A stretch of 64,000 nucleotides of DNA from Laccaria trichodermophora (lineage: Eukaryota; Basidiomycota; Agaricomycetes; Agaricales; Hydnangiaceae), in contig JACTVC010000002.1 in the NCBI GenBank assembly GCA_018417955.1, positions 4,340,001 through 4,404,000 on the forward strand, read 5' to 3'. The translations under genes were made by a program, and so were the position numbers. Each line of letters starts with the position of its first letter. The stretch's first letter is position 1. Positions 1 to 11,123 of the stretch are shown here, one piece after another. The notes under the pieces are model-generated. The model was not told the DNA's origin, did not search any database, and worked only from the letters and a program-made list of their open reading frames with translations.

Positions 1-301
1 GGGAATGCCCAGAGGCCATAGTCAAACAGTGGTACATAGCTAGATTTGGATATCTTACATAATATATTGATCTTTTGTCTTGAACCACCACCTTGTCAGC
101 AGTCTTGCCATCCTCTTGCACTACATGTAGTGCTTTGTATAACTGTACTTCCTACAGTATGCATAATCATGTTGGGCCAGCTGAGTATCTTGTAACTGCT
201 CATTGCTCACTCATGGGTGTTGATCCCAGATCCACCCATTCTTGCCTCCTCCTTCCCTCTTGGCTTCAGCTATGCGAGAAGTTCAGAGTGAACGCTTCAC
301 A
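1..301 (+). repeat. 5' LTR, partial
   Basis: Matches 3558-3858 base for base as far as I can read; the first 18 bases of the LTR lie outside the window. It ends in GCTTCACA. Confidence 0.85.
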
Positions 302-302
302 A

Positions 303-321
303 TGGTGGGGGCACCGCGGAC
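303..321 (+). other. Putative tRNA primer-binding site
   Basis: The sequence TGGTGGGGGCACCGCGGAC lies one base after the 5' LTR. The leading TGG would pair with the CCA end of a tRNA, whose 3' end would read GTGCCCCCACCA. I did not identify the tRNA. The position is what supports the call. Confidence 0.5.
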
Positions 322-1039
322 TTCACCAAAGCATGGTTGAAGTCTGCATTTCTTGGTAGAGGGAGAGCTGGAGAGTTGTGGGAATGCGCCAGCTCATCAC
401 AGGAGGAACCTTAGCATGGATGGTAGCTGCTGCTCGCGCTCTTCGCGGCGGGCTTACTGCTTCATGTGAAAGGGCTCATCCATCCTTCAGTTGGATGAAC
501 CAATGACTTTAGCTTGTGCTTGCACAGCAGGTTGAGGTTTGTTCGATTGGGGTGCTGCGCTGACTCTGAGCAGCTGGGCTTTGGGATTTCGCGACTACGC
601 GGCCTGAAGTCTACTGTGAGGAGAGTTCCTCTCACCTATGTCTGGATTTCGCGACTACGTGGCCATTGACTTGGTGAGGAGGTCGCCTGCAACCAGTGTC
701 GCCTGCTGCTTTGCGCTGCTTCACTGTCTCTCAGACTCCACCTGTTCCTCAACCATCTCCCTTGTCTTTTAGCATCTAGGCCTCTCAAGAACAGCCAGAT
801 GTTCATTGACATCCCTCCAGTTCAGTCTGCTGCTCTGGAAATTATGTGCTATGCCCTACTATGCTTCTCTCCCAATCCTTGCTGTTTTCTTGCTTGAGGA
901 ATGAGTGTTCTCATCCTCCTTACTTCTCTATGAACTCCCTGGAATGGCTCTTCTTGGTTTCTGAATGGTTAGAAGGGTTTGGAGTGGTTTTGGGTTGGAT
1001 GGGGTTGATGGGACATCAACATGGGACTTATTCACCTCA

Positions 1040-1980
1040 TATCTCGCCAACCGACGCCCCGATTGCTCTCGTCTCTTTTGCGCTGGGAGGCCCTCGTTCA
1101 TACCTTTCTTTGGACCCCCTGAACTCGCCAAACGGTCGCGTATTGGCTGCGCTTCACCTACTTCAGCCTGGCATGACCAAAATGAACATATCTCGTCCGT
1201 TCTCGGCGAGATCCTCGTCGTTCCTTTTGTTCTTTGGCTCGTTTTGAAGCCACGGTCAATGCGCTTTTGGGAAGCCCTCATACGCGTCAAACGGACGAGC
1301 GGTTCCTGTGTTACAGCACCATCCCTCCAACAACCACTTACATGTGACTTGTTCATGTCATATCTCGCCAACCGATGCCCCGATTGCTCTCGTCTCTTTT
1401 GCGCTGGGAAGCCCTCATTTACACCTTTCTTTCGACCCCCTGAACTCGCCAATCGGTCACCTATTGGCGGCGCTTCGCCTAGTTCAGCTTGGTATGACCA
1501 AGATGAGCATGTTTCATCCATTCTCGGCGAGATGTTCGTCGTTCCTTTCGTTCTTTGGTTTGTTTTAAAGCCATGGTCAATGCGCTTCTGGGAAGCCCTC
1601 ATACGCGTCAAACGGACAAGCGGTTCTCGTGTTATAGCACCATCCCTCCAACAACCATTTACACAGGACTTATTCATGTCATATCTCGCCGACCGACGCC
1701 CGGATCGCGCTCATCTTTTTTGCGTTGGAAAGCCCTGATCCACACCTTCCTTTGGACTCCCTGAACTCGCCAAACGGTCACCTGTTGGCGGCGCATCGCC
1801 TAGTTCAGTCTGGTATGACCAAGATGAACATATTTCGTCCGTTCTCGGCGAGATTTCGGTCGCTTTATTCGTTCTTTGGCTCATTTTGAAGCCACGGTCG
1901 ATGCGCTTCTGGGAAGCCCTCATACGCGTCAAACGGACGAGCGGTCCTTGTGTTACAGTGCCATCTCTTCAACAACCATT
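1040..1980. repeat. Tandem repeat, three copies of 321 bp
   Basis: The landmark TATCTCGCCAACCGACGCC recurs at 1040, 1361 and 1682, a constant 321-bp period; similarity fades near 1980. Because 321 is a multiple of 3, open frames run across copies on both strands (for example 965-1738 plus and 928-1677 minus), and the apparent proteins are only repeats of one another. Each unit has ATCTCGCC near its start and the complementary GGCGAGAT about 165 bp later, and one ACGCGT hexamer (1282, 1603, 1924). No known protein domain is recognisable, so coding is doubtful. Confidence 0.85.
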
Positions 1981-2364
1981 TCCCCATTCCTGTTGCCATA
2001 ACATGCTCGCATCGGACGTTCTATAGCCCGTTTTAAACGCCTGAATCGTACCTTTCCGACGCACCTATTCATGTCAAAAACGGACGACAGCCTGGTCTGC
2101 AGTATGCATTTACTCCAGAACTGCAGTTTCTGGGTATTACCTCTCTATCTCGACAACCACGGCTCGTCACGATACGCGAATTATACCGTTGGAAAGGCGT
2201 TGTTCGTAGCTTTCGAACGGGTATTTGATCTCCAGGAACGGGCCATAAATCACTACGCTATGCTCAAACACATTTTTGGCTCCCTCAGGATATCCCCTCT
2301 ATTTGGGGTGTTAAGACTTGATTGGAGGACTCTTATGGGCTGGGGAGACACCTCAACTGGTTGA

Positions 2365-2764
2365 GAGTTGCTGCTCGCGCATTACGCGGCGGACTCTTCT
2401 TCAGTCATGGTAACCTTCTCTCAGAAGGCTGATTGCTGCTCGCGTGTTGCGCAGCGGATCAGTGTGGAGGAGTTGCAGCTCGCGCATTACGCGGCGGACT
2501 CTTCTTCAATCATGGTAACCTTCTGAGTCCCTCAGAAGTACTGATTGCTGCTCGCGTGTTTCGCGGCGGATCAGTGTTGAGGAGTTGCTGCTCGCGCATT
2601 ACGCGGCGGACTCTTCTTCAATCATGGTAACCTTCTGGCTCCTGATTGCAGCTCGCATGTTTTGCGGCGGATCAGTCTTGAGGAGTTGCTGCTTGCGTGT
2701 TGCGCGGCGGACTCTTCTTCAATCATGGTAGCCTTACAGATTGCTGCATGTGTGTTGCATGGCC
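2365..2764. repeat. Array of CGCG-loop-CGCG hairpin motifs
   Basis: Composite units of about 101-112 bp begin with GAGTTG at 2365, 2470, 2582 and 2683. Each holds two related imperfect palindromes of the form CTCGCG-N5-CGCGGCGGA. The first type is followed by GACTCTTCTTCAATCATGG, the second by GATCAGT. Positions are near 2374, 2438, 2478, 2549, 2589, 2650 and 2690, with a decayed copy near 2741. Single related copies occur near 433 (CTCGCG-CTCTT-CGCG), 590 and 647 (CGCG-ACTA-CG). Confidence 0.8.
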
Positions 2765-3007
2765 TGTGTCCACTCTGGGGGGCAAGTTTTATGACAACTT
2801 TTTTTTTTTTTTTTTTCTTCCCCTTTCTTTCCTCTCATCATTCCTACCCAACTGGCACCACCTCTACCTACTCTGACACCAACTTACGATCACAGCTTGT
2901 AATTTTCCACTGCACGATCTCTTCGCCTCTATCCTCCCTGGCTTGATTCTTGAGATTCGCACACTGGAAAAGTGGGGGGCTGTAGGGGAGTATAGGTGGA
3001 AGGTGGG

Positions 3008-3215
3008 AGGAGAGGCGCAAGCCTCTATCCCATTACACACTCCCCACGTCCAGACGACACACCACAATGGAAGCAAGCTACATCATCTTGATGGGTAGAG
3101 GGAGTTGAGTTGGGATCAACGATCTGAGTGGAGAGGCGCAAGCCTCTATCACACTATACATGTCTTATACCCAGACCACAAGTATGATGGAAGCATGCTA
3201 CACCATCTTGATGGG
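3008..3215. repeat. Two copies of a 122-bp unit with a GNRA-type hairpin
   Basis: AGAGGCGCAAGCCTCTATC occurs at 3011 and 3133, followed in both by related sequence including a GGAAGCA-GCTAC-ATCTTGATGGG block. Each carries the perfect hairpin GAGGC-GCAA-GCCTC, a five-pair stem with a GCAA tetraloop. Confidence 0.75.
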
Positions 3216-3527
3216 GAAAGGCAATGGAGTTGGGATGGATGACCTGGAAGCCATCCACTTGCATGGTTTCCCAGTACTCATGGTTATACATCACTGAAGA
3301 GAGAATGGGAGGATCATATGGGTATTTCTGGGTTAAGCTGGGAGCTTACAGTGACCAGCTTTCCAGATAGGAAATTATTTGGGGCCAAAATTTTTCTTTC
3401 TTTTATTCATCTTCTTTGCTTTGCTACCTTTTGGTCTCATTTTATCCTGATATTCACTCTGGGGGGCAAGAGGATTTCTATTCTATTATTCTTCCCCACC
3501 ATTGTTTTCCTTACATGCCCTCTGGAC

Positions 3528-3539
3528 ATTGGGGGGCTT
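3528..3539 (+). other. Putative polypurine tract
   Basis: ATTGGGGGGCTT sits directly before the 3' LTR, where second-strand priming would start. The last bases are pyrimidines, which weakens the call or suggests that the LTR border is a few bases to the left. A similar CTCTGGGGGGCAAG block occurs near 2773 and 3458. Confidence 0.45.
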
Positions 3540-3858
3540 TGTGATATAGGATTGGAAGGGAATGCCCAGAGGCCATAGTCAAACAGTGGTACATAGCTAG
3601 ATTTGGATATCTTACATAATATATTGATCTTTTGTCTTGAACCACCACCTTGTCAGCAGTCTTGCCATCCTCTTGCACTACATGTAGTGCTTTGTATAAC
3701 TGTACTTCCTACAGTATGCATAATCATGTTGGGCCAGCTGAGTATCTTGTAACTGCTCATTGCTCACTCATGGGTGTTGATCCCAGATCCACCCATTCTT
3801 GCCTCCTCCTTCCCTCTTGGCTTCAGCTATGCGAGAAGTTCAGAGTGAACGCTTCACA
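3540..3858 (+). repeat. 3' LTR, complete
   Basis: A 319-bp terminal repeat with TGTGA at the left end and TCACA at the right. The right border is fixed because identity with the 5' copy stops exactly after TTCACA (301 and 3858). The left border is inferred from the TG rule. Confidence 0.8.
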
Positions 3859-4402
3859 GGTAGTAATTAAAATTCTGGACTTGTAGGATTGAAGCCACAT
3901 ACTAATCGGTTATTTTGTCTCTGCAAATTATTCGTTGTGAAGCTGATAGCTCAAGTAGGCAACATTGGGCTAATAGGTGCTGCATAGCCACCAAAATGAT
4001 ACATTTGGATAGAGAATGTCTATACAATTCTGGTGCACTTTTCCTCTTGTAAATCGGTGGAAAAATGACTGAGCTACATTATTTACAAGTTTGAGCTATT
4101 GGGGAAAGTGTCACCAGTCTGCCAAATTGAGAAGGTGCCCGTTTTGGCCACCAGTTATAGATGTCCCAAACTTGTAAATGATGTAGCTCAGTCATTTCTC
4201 CACCGATTTACAAGAGGAAAAGTGCACCAGAATTGTATAGACATTCTCTATCCAAATGTATCATTTTGGTGGCTATGCAGCACCTATTAGCCCAATGTTG
4301 CCTACTTGAGCTATCAGCTTCACAACGAATAATTTGCAGAGACAAAATAACCGATTAGTATGTGGCTTCAATCCTACAAGTCCAGAATTTTAATTACTAC
4401 CC
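3859..4402. repeat. Large inverted repeat (foldback or MITE-like element)
   Basis: The left arm (about 3859-4093) and right arm (about 4167-4402) are reverse complements over about 235 bp with only two or so mismatches, around a loop of about 73 bp. The outer ends read GGTAGTAATTAAAATTCTGG and its complement. The left arm starts at the first base after the LTR, so the retroelement appears to have inserted at or inside this repeat; any missing left part would be upstream of the window. No transposase is present. A third copy of AAAATTCTGGACTTGTAG occurs at about 4460. Confidence 0.85.
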
Positions 4403-5449
4403 CTTAACTATGTTAAAGTGCCCATTCTTAGGGGTGATCTCGACATAGGGGCCACAAATAAAAATTCTGGACTTGTAGATCGATTGGAATTCAAATTCTA
4501 AATAATATCCTCCTACAAACCATGTTCATAAGTGTTGTGGTTGGAAAGCTATAGTCCAATCTCTCCAGAGTGCCAAATTTGGCAGGGAAAACAAGCTGAT
4601 TTCGCATTTTTGGAGCAATAAATACAATTGATACATGGAAAACTCTCTCAGTGGATTTAATCACATCATTCCTTCAAACCCACTGCAAAAAATATATTGA
4701 ATTGGTGTTGTGGAAGGTACAAAGTCCATGTCTCAAGAAATTGGCCCTGTGACGCTCTGTCACAGCATGTCACTGGTCGTCACACTTACCAAGGATTGTG
4801 CAACACCACTAAAATGTTCGGAGTCGTGACTCGTGACATGGCCCCGTTTTTGCGCTCTGGAGATTTTCTGATGGGCGGAATTGGAGAGTTTTAAAACCTA
4901 TTTAAGTAGTATTATATACATCTGTTTCATAAGTATCATTGGCTAGCTGCCAAGATTGGGCCAACATATGTATGAGATAAGATGCGATACTAGTTATCCT
5001 ACCGCGAGCGCAAACCCGCTCATCTGCATTTAATATTACAGGAGCGCTATAGCGTTATTGTGCATATATTTGTTCAATTCTTGCTTGCACCAGAACGTAA
5101 TAAGTACTAGCCAAATTCAATTCTGATAAAAATTATAGAAATCGGAAAAGTTGGTCAGCGGTTTGAGGCTGCGTGAATGAAGAACATAAAACTTTATAAA
5201 GTACAAATTCAAGCACTTTTGGAGATTCCAAGGAAGCAGTGGATACTTACTTATTGACGGACTCGGACAGATTCCAAAATCGCTTGTTTACCTCTATTGT
5301 TTTGTCGCGTCCATCAGGCGGCCAAGTCGCGAAAGTCAACGATTGCTCAACGCCTACCGTGCTCACCACGCTAAAAGTCATATAAGACGCGAAGCACCAA
5401 GAAGCAACCGGTATTCCGTCGTAGTGCTATACGGAACCTTGTAACGGCC
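4403..5449. other. Intergenic stretch, no gene seen
   Basis: About 1 kb between the repeat block and the first gene. It is AT-rich to about 4720 and carries the AAAATTCTGGACTTGTAG remnant near 4460. No convincing reading frame is present; the right part is presumably the promoter and 5' UTR of the APSES gene. Confidence 0.6.
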
Positions 5450-7907
5450 ATGCCTGATGCACAAATTTTCAAGGTTGGCGATTCACCAGCCCCCAATTCA
5501 ACCTAATAATTCCTCTTCGTCTACAGGCTACCTATAGCGGTATACCCGTATATGAGATGTGAGCTTTGTTCAGCGCGATATACAAAGAATATTCGGTGAA
5601 TTGACACGTGCAGGATGTGCAAAAGCGTCGCGGTGATGAGGCGGCGTTCCGATTCGTGGTTAAACGCGACGCAGATATTGAAGGTAGCTGGATTCGACAA
5701 ACCACAGCGGACCCGTGTCTTGGAACGCGAAGTCCAAAAGGGTGAGCACGAAAAGGTGCAAGGAGGATATGGAAAGTACCAGGGTATGTGTCTTAGTCTC
5801 CCATCACTGCTGTATTTACAAAGGACTGTGCGTGTAGGCACATGGATTCCTCTCGAACGCGGTCTTGGCCTTGCGAAGCAATATAATTGTGAACATCTGT
5901 TGCGACCCATCATTGAATTTCAGCCTGCTGCTAAGAGCCCGCCTCTGGCTCCGAAACACCTCGTCGCGACCACAGCAAGTCGCCCCACTCGCAGAGCTCC
6001 TGTGGCAGACCTCGCTACGGTCGTGGTTAACACGAGGTCATCTCGTAAACAACCTATAGATCCCATTGAGGATGAATCTGATCATGACACCTTGTCAATT
6101 CGTGGATCGGAGGATGGTTCGATGACTCCTTCACCATCAGAGGCGTCCTCTAGCTCACGTACGCCCTCCCCTATTCGCAGCCCCAGACCTTCACATGGAT
6201 CTAATGGTATTGATGATGCTCACCATCCCTTGAACGCCAGTCAAAGTAATCATCGTCGCTCCGTCGACGATCATTATGACGAGCTGTCTGAAGATGACAG
6301 CCCAAGGTTGAACGGTACCTCCGATGCCAGGTCATACGGGGACCAGGTCCTGGAGTACTTCATTTCGGACACAAATCAAATTCCACCTGTCCTCATTTCA
6401 CCGCCTCAAGACTTCGACCCAAATATGGCCATTGACGATGATGGCCACACTTCTTTGCACTGGGCTTGCGCCATGGGACGTATCCGGATTGTGAAACTGC
6501 TTCTGACGGCCGGCGCCGACATTTTCAAGGTTAACAAAGCTGGGCAGACGCCTCTAATGCGAAGCGTTATGTTCGCAAACAACTATGATGTTCGCAAATT
6601 TCCGGAATTGTATGAGTTGATGCATCGTTCTACGCTCAACATCGACAACTACAACCGCACAGTTTTTCATCACGTCGTTGACGTCGCCATGTCAAAAGGA
6701 AAAACGCATGCTGCGCGATATTACATGGAAACAATTCTCACTCGACTCGCAGATTACCCGAAGGAACTCGCGGATGTTATCAACTTTCAAGACGAAGACG
6801 GTGAAACAGCTTTAACTATGGCTGCCCGGTGTCGCAGTAAACGTTTGGTAAAAATTCTCATTGATCATGGCGCGGATCCCAAGATTGTGAATCACGACGG
6901 CAAGAGCACCGAGGACTACATTCTGGAAGACGAGCGTTTTCGCTCTTCGCCTATTCCGCCATCCCGTGTAACGAATCTGTCATTCCGCAATGCACAAGTT
7001 GCATTTCTACCTTCCAATGCCTTATCCAACTACTCCTTCGCTCCCGCCAACGGCGACAGACCGCCTCTTCACCATTCCATCGCTGGTCAGAAGGCCAGCA
7101 CGCGTTGCGTGAATGACATCGCGACTATGTTGGATAGTTTGGCCGCCTCCTTTGATCAGGAGCTCCGAGACAAGGAGCGGGACATGACGCAAGCACAGGC
7201 ATTGCTCAGTAATATACAAGCAGAGATTCTAGAGAGTCAGCGAGCAGTGGGGCATTTAAAAGCACAAGCCGAAGGCTTGTCACAGGCCAAACAACGCCTG
7301 CAAGATCTTGAGAACGGCCTAATTGACAAGATGGGTCGAAGATACCGTTTAGGTTGGGAGAAGTGGGTGAAGGGCGAAGAGATCAGGGAGAAAATCATCC
7401 GTGACGGGGCAAACGGGGAATTAAGTATGACGTCGACTACCGCAATATACCAGGTTGAGGATGAAGTCGAAGCGGGCGCGCCAGCGGATGGTGAAAGAAC
7501 CAAAGGAAAACAGAAAGCATCCATCCAGACGGAGGATATATCGGATTTGATCGCTCTTCACGCAGATATACCTACGGACCCTGAGCTCCGGCAGTTATGC
7601 CAAAGTTTACGAGAGGACGTTACTCAGCACCGGCAACGGAGAAAATTCATGTTTGAGGAAATGGTTACCTTCCAGGCGGAGGCGGGGACCAGTGGACGAA
7701 TGAGTGAGTATAGGCGACTAATTGGAGCAGGCTGTGGCGGTGTTCCCCCTTCTGAGGTTGATCAAGTGCTTGGGATGTTACTCGAGGTAAACAACAACGT
7801 TTGTGTATTCTAGATCTAATATTCATTGTCTACAGACTCTTGAATCGGAGGAGCCAAGTTCTTCATCGACGGCTTGGGGTGTCTCTAAATCTCAGCAACC
7901 TCTTTGA
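5450..7907 (+). CDS. MBP1: APSES-domain transcription factor with ankyrin repeats (MBP1 type)
   Basis: In yeast the family forms the DNA-binding half of MBF/SBF, which drives G1/S genes. Exons are 5450-5473, 5527-5558, 5614-5783, 5838-7786 and 7836-7907, giving 748 residues in frame. The KilA-N/APSES domain fills about residues 1-105 with the hallmark blocks RRRSDSWLNATQILK, GFDKPQRTRVLEREVQKGEH and GTWIPLERG. Acidic Ser-rich linker follows, then ankyrin repeats from about residue 275 (DGHTSLHWACAMGRIRIVK) to 415, and a coiled coil around 500-590, the usual place for the partner-binding region. The 54-nt intron at 5784-5837 has no stop and keeps frame, so retention would be silent to frame. 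The start gives the expected short first exon. Paralogue identity (Mbp1 rather than Swi4 or Swi6) is inferred from the intact DNA-binding domain. Confidence 0.93.
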
Positions 7908-8215
7908 TGGACGTTTCGTTTTCAGGTCTTTTCATGCCAGGTTAATTATTGCTCTCCTCTCTTTTGTGTTAGGTGTATTTCTACTGTTTTGCCAATATGT
8001 ATCCATGCTGCCTTAGTGGTGACCTCCGACACGATATATTACGGTGTATGCTCCTTACTTTACTTAGTCTGCGCACGCTTGAGTTATATTCTCTGCATCG
8101 TAAAAAAATATAAATATCCTGCCAGCATTCAATCACGTGACATACATTTTCCACTACATCCTACCTCTTGCCTATGCAAAGCTGAACCCAGTTTTTGACT
8201 CCCTTCAGCTAGGCG
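7908..8215. other. Intergenic, no gene seen
   Basis: A short spacer between two plus-strand genes. It should hold the 3' UTR of the APSES gene and the promoter of the ribosomal protein gene. Only weak frames are open. Confidence 0.6.
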
Positions 8216-9477
8216 ATGTCTCTCAGGTACTTCACCCGGAAAACGGTATTAACAGCGACAACAACAAACCCATGGCAAACGAACTTCAATCATCTCCTTC
8301 CCATTCCGAAACTCTGGTTGAAACGTTCAAGTATTAGAGACCCCAAGATTAAATCAGTACGTCCCAAGGATCGTATAAAGTACTGGAACATTGTCCCTGG
8401 TGATCAAATTCGCCTGCGTGGCGACAAGTCAAAAATTATTCACGAAGTGCTGAGCATAAATCGAATGAGCAGCAGGGTGTTCGTCAAGGGTGCTGCGCAG
8501 GTATGCTTCTCGAACATATTTTAGTCCCTTCTCTGACGCCACATATCTGCCACAGGCCAATACAGACGCGGATAAGCCACCACCAACCAAAAACTACCAT
8601 TATGCCAAGTGTCAACTTTTAGTTGGAAACTATGAGTTTCCAACAGGAGATGGCGTTTTAGAACCTAAGGTTCTCCCGTACGTATGCTCGCTGTTCTTTG
8701 AAAATTTCTGACATCCCTATGCTAGGGTGTTCGCTCAACGAGTTGGAACGTCCCATCCAACATGGGACCGGTTACGGAAGCGCTATGTATGGCAGAGATT
8801 CGCTGTCAGCACGGTTCCTGTGATACCTTACGCTGAATCGAAAAGGATTGAGATTCCTTGGCCAAAGCCAGAGAAGAGGAGTTTGCCAGAGCGTAAGCAA
8901 TACAGCCTATCTTTTCAGCTACAAGCATTGAAGCATTTTTTCCCCAGCCGCAAATTATGACACGACCCGTGAGGAGGTCGTCAAAGTCACATACAAATTG
9001 CCGACATTCCAACAATCTTTAGGAGCTCCAATCCCTCGCCCTGCGACTGAGGACGAGTTCCTTGCCACGCTCTACAACCCACACCTAACCGCTCTCAATG
9101 ACTCTGAGCCCGTTGAAGTTTACCTTGCTCAAGAACTTTCTAACCCTCATTCACGTGCCAAGAAACTGATGAGGTGGAAGATTCGCCAGGCTAATGACAA
9201 GGCATTGTTGGATGAAATTATGGCCGATGAACTGAAACACCTGAATGGTCGTAGCCCGAGGGACGCAAAGGCAGAAGCAGCGTTCAGATGGCGAGAATTA
9301 TTGAAAGCAAAGAAGGACGATGAGCGGAAGAGAAGATGGAAGAATATGGCGCAGGAGTCGACGATGAAGAGGAAAGCGATGAGGAAGGAGAAGAAGGAAG
9401 CTAGACTTCAACGTCGCCTCACGGAGCTGGTTCTGTCAAATTCCTCAAACCAAGTTATTCCAGAAATAATTAATTAA
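8216..9477 (+). CDS. MRPL40: Mitochondrial large-subunit ribosomal protein uL24m
   Basis: Structural protein of the mitochondrial large ribosomal subunit. Exons 8216-8500, 8556-8677, 8726-8892 and 8948-9477 join in frame to 367 residues. The KOW motif lies at about residues 60-95 (PGDQIRLRGDKSKIIHEV then SRVFVKGA), preceded by an N-terminus rich in basic and hydroxylated residues as expected for mitochondrial import. The rest is a long lineage-specific tail ending in a Lys/Arg-rich helix (about residues 300-350), making it much longer than bacterial L24 (about 100 residues) but like fungal mitochondrial homologues. The symbol follows the yeast uL24m gene and is less certain than the family. 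Confidence 0.85.
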
Positions 9478-9525
9478 TTAATCGAGTTGACCATGTAGCC
9501 TCGTCCAATTCTGGTCTGACCTGAG

Positions 9526-11123
9526 ATGTCGCTGCAACGAGTAGAATCTCCCCAAACCTCGTATCATCCGCTTGCTCATGACTCTGATTCACGCACTTCC
9601 ATCGACGATTTAGCCACTGAGCAGCTTGCTCTGCATCCACCTTCACCGTTAGTCGATGCTCGTGTCAGATGGATACACTTCATCATGGGATGCGCCGTCC
9701 TCCTTCCATGGAATGGTACGGACTTTGTCCTTAACCGCCGTCAAATGCCTCACATCTATATACATAGTCATCATCACGGCAACCCCCTTTTTTTTGTCGC
9801 GATTGGTGGGCTCCCCAATTAAATCGACATTTGCTTCATACCTCTCCTCGTCTTTTAATGCGGCAAACTTTATTTTCTTGGCCCATGCGACAGCAACGAC
9901 CAAACATGTCAGTCCAATACTCAATCTATGACCATTCACATAATCAATGTGCATAGACTATTCCATCACGTCAAATTCGCATTGCAATAATCTGGCTTAT
10001 TGTCCTTACCTCCTTATTGACGTTCAGCACGTTCATAGTACCCTCTTCTGGAGTGTTCACCGTTTTCGTTCTTTTCAACGGCGCAGCCCAGGCTACAGCT
10101 GGTGCATATCTCCAGACGTCCGTCATTGCCGTGGCCTCTCTCTTTGGACCTCCAGCTGTCCAAGCAATGATGTCCGGTCAAGCTGCAGTGGCAGTGGCAG
10201 TGAGCGGGGTACAGGTTCTTAGTGCCGCAGCTTCTGTTCATGGGAGGCCTTCCACATATGTCAGCGATGGTTCACCTGAGGAGAGATCGGCCTTCATTTT
10301 TCTTTTGCTGTCAACGATCTTCCTTATTTTCAGCGCGATGACATATGGCTGGTTGGTGAAAACGCCAGTTTATGCTCGTGTTGCAGCCCCCCTCGAGCAA
10401 CAGCCTAGAAAGATCTTGGACGAGGATGCAAACTCTAGCGAACGAATAGGGTTGGTATCCAGCAGGCGGACTGGCTTGTCCGATGAAAAGGCCGACGCTA
10501 TACGAGTGGCCAAGGCTAATGTTATCTATGAAGTGGCGGTTGCCTATGTTTTCGTGATTACGTTGGTAAGCCTTACCTTGCCAGCGTTCATTATGATTTT
10601 TCTTAACGTCGTCTTGCAGGCAGTTTATCCTGCCATCACAACGTCCATTCAATCAACCAATCCAGACATTCACCCCCTGCTGTTCAGCTCTATCCATTTT
10701 TTGGTCTTCAATATAGGTGACTTTTTGGGCCGATACATTTGCTCGTACCCAATCTTTCTAATATGGTCGGCGAAACGTCTCCTAACGCTATCAGTGGCCC
10801 GCACTCTCTTCATTCCAGTCTTTCTCATGTGCAATGTCCAGAGACCATCTATCGTACCATCGCCCCCAGTCATTAGCTCCAATTTCTTCTACATGGCGAT
10901 TCTCTTTGCCTTTGGTTGGTCGAATGGCTATGTCTCAAGTTTATGTATGATGTCCGCACCATCCTTAGAACACAACCCCAGGCTCAGAGGTCGGGTAGAA
11001 GATGTGGATATCGCTGCCACTATCGCGAGTTTTTGTCTGGTTGGGGGCTTAGCGCTTGGGAGTATTGCTAGCTTTGCTGTTCGCGCCGCTATCTGTAATT
11101 GTAATCCATTTACGACTCATTAA
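9526..11123 (+). CDS. Equilibrative nucleoside transporter (SLC29/ENT family)
   Basis: Membrane carrier for nucleosides; the yeast homologue Fun26 works in the vacuole. Exons 9526-9715, 9768-9907, 9957-10565 and 10620-11123 give 480 residues. A hydrophilic N-terminus of about 45 residues leads into the first helix with the ENT signature CAVLLPWN. Further hydrophobic helices follow, with a large soluble loop at about residues 230-290 as in the family. FNIGDFLGRYI near residue 340 is the typical block before the C-terminal helices. The intron at 10566-10619 is 54 nt with no stop and is easily missed. The gene starts only 49 bp after the uL24m stop on the same strand. Confidence 0.9.

Larger units (their letters stand above)
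1..3858 (+). mobile_element. Non-autonomous LTR retroelement, 5' end cut by window
   Basis: Two direct copies of a terminal repeat (1-301 and 3540-3858) flank a 3,238-bp interior. The complete 3' copy starts TGTGA and ends TCACA, the usual TG..CA form with short inverted ends. A sequence starting TGGT follows the 5' LTR after one base, where a tRNA primer-binding site belongs, and a G-rich tract precedes the 3' LTR. No gag, protease, integrase or reverse transcriptase reading frame is visible in the interior; the open frames there come from tandem repeats. It therefore looks like a large-derivative or TRIM-like element that would depend on enzymes supplied elsewhere. The LTRs are identical over 301 bp, which points to a recent insertion. 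Superfamily cannot be told without coding sequence. Confidence 0.8.

Noticed and set aside
93..359. Open frames inside the LTRs (also 3650-3886) with the same translation
   Set aside because: They begin with TTG and exist only because the LTR is duplicated; no domain is seen.
928..1677. 249-residue minus frame and 257-residue plus frame in the tandem repeat
   Set aside because: Both arise from a repeat unit divisible by three; the two strands cannot both be read as evidence for a gene and neither has a domain.
2365..2712. Repeat-spacer look suggesting a CRISPR array
   Set aside because: The genome is eukaryotic, the units are irregular, and the intervening sequences are themselves repeated.
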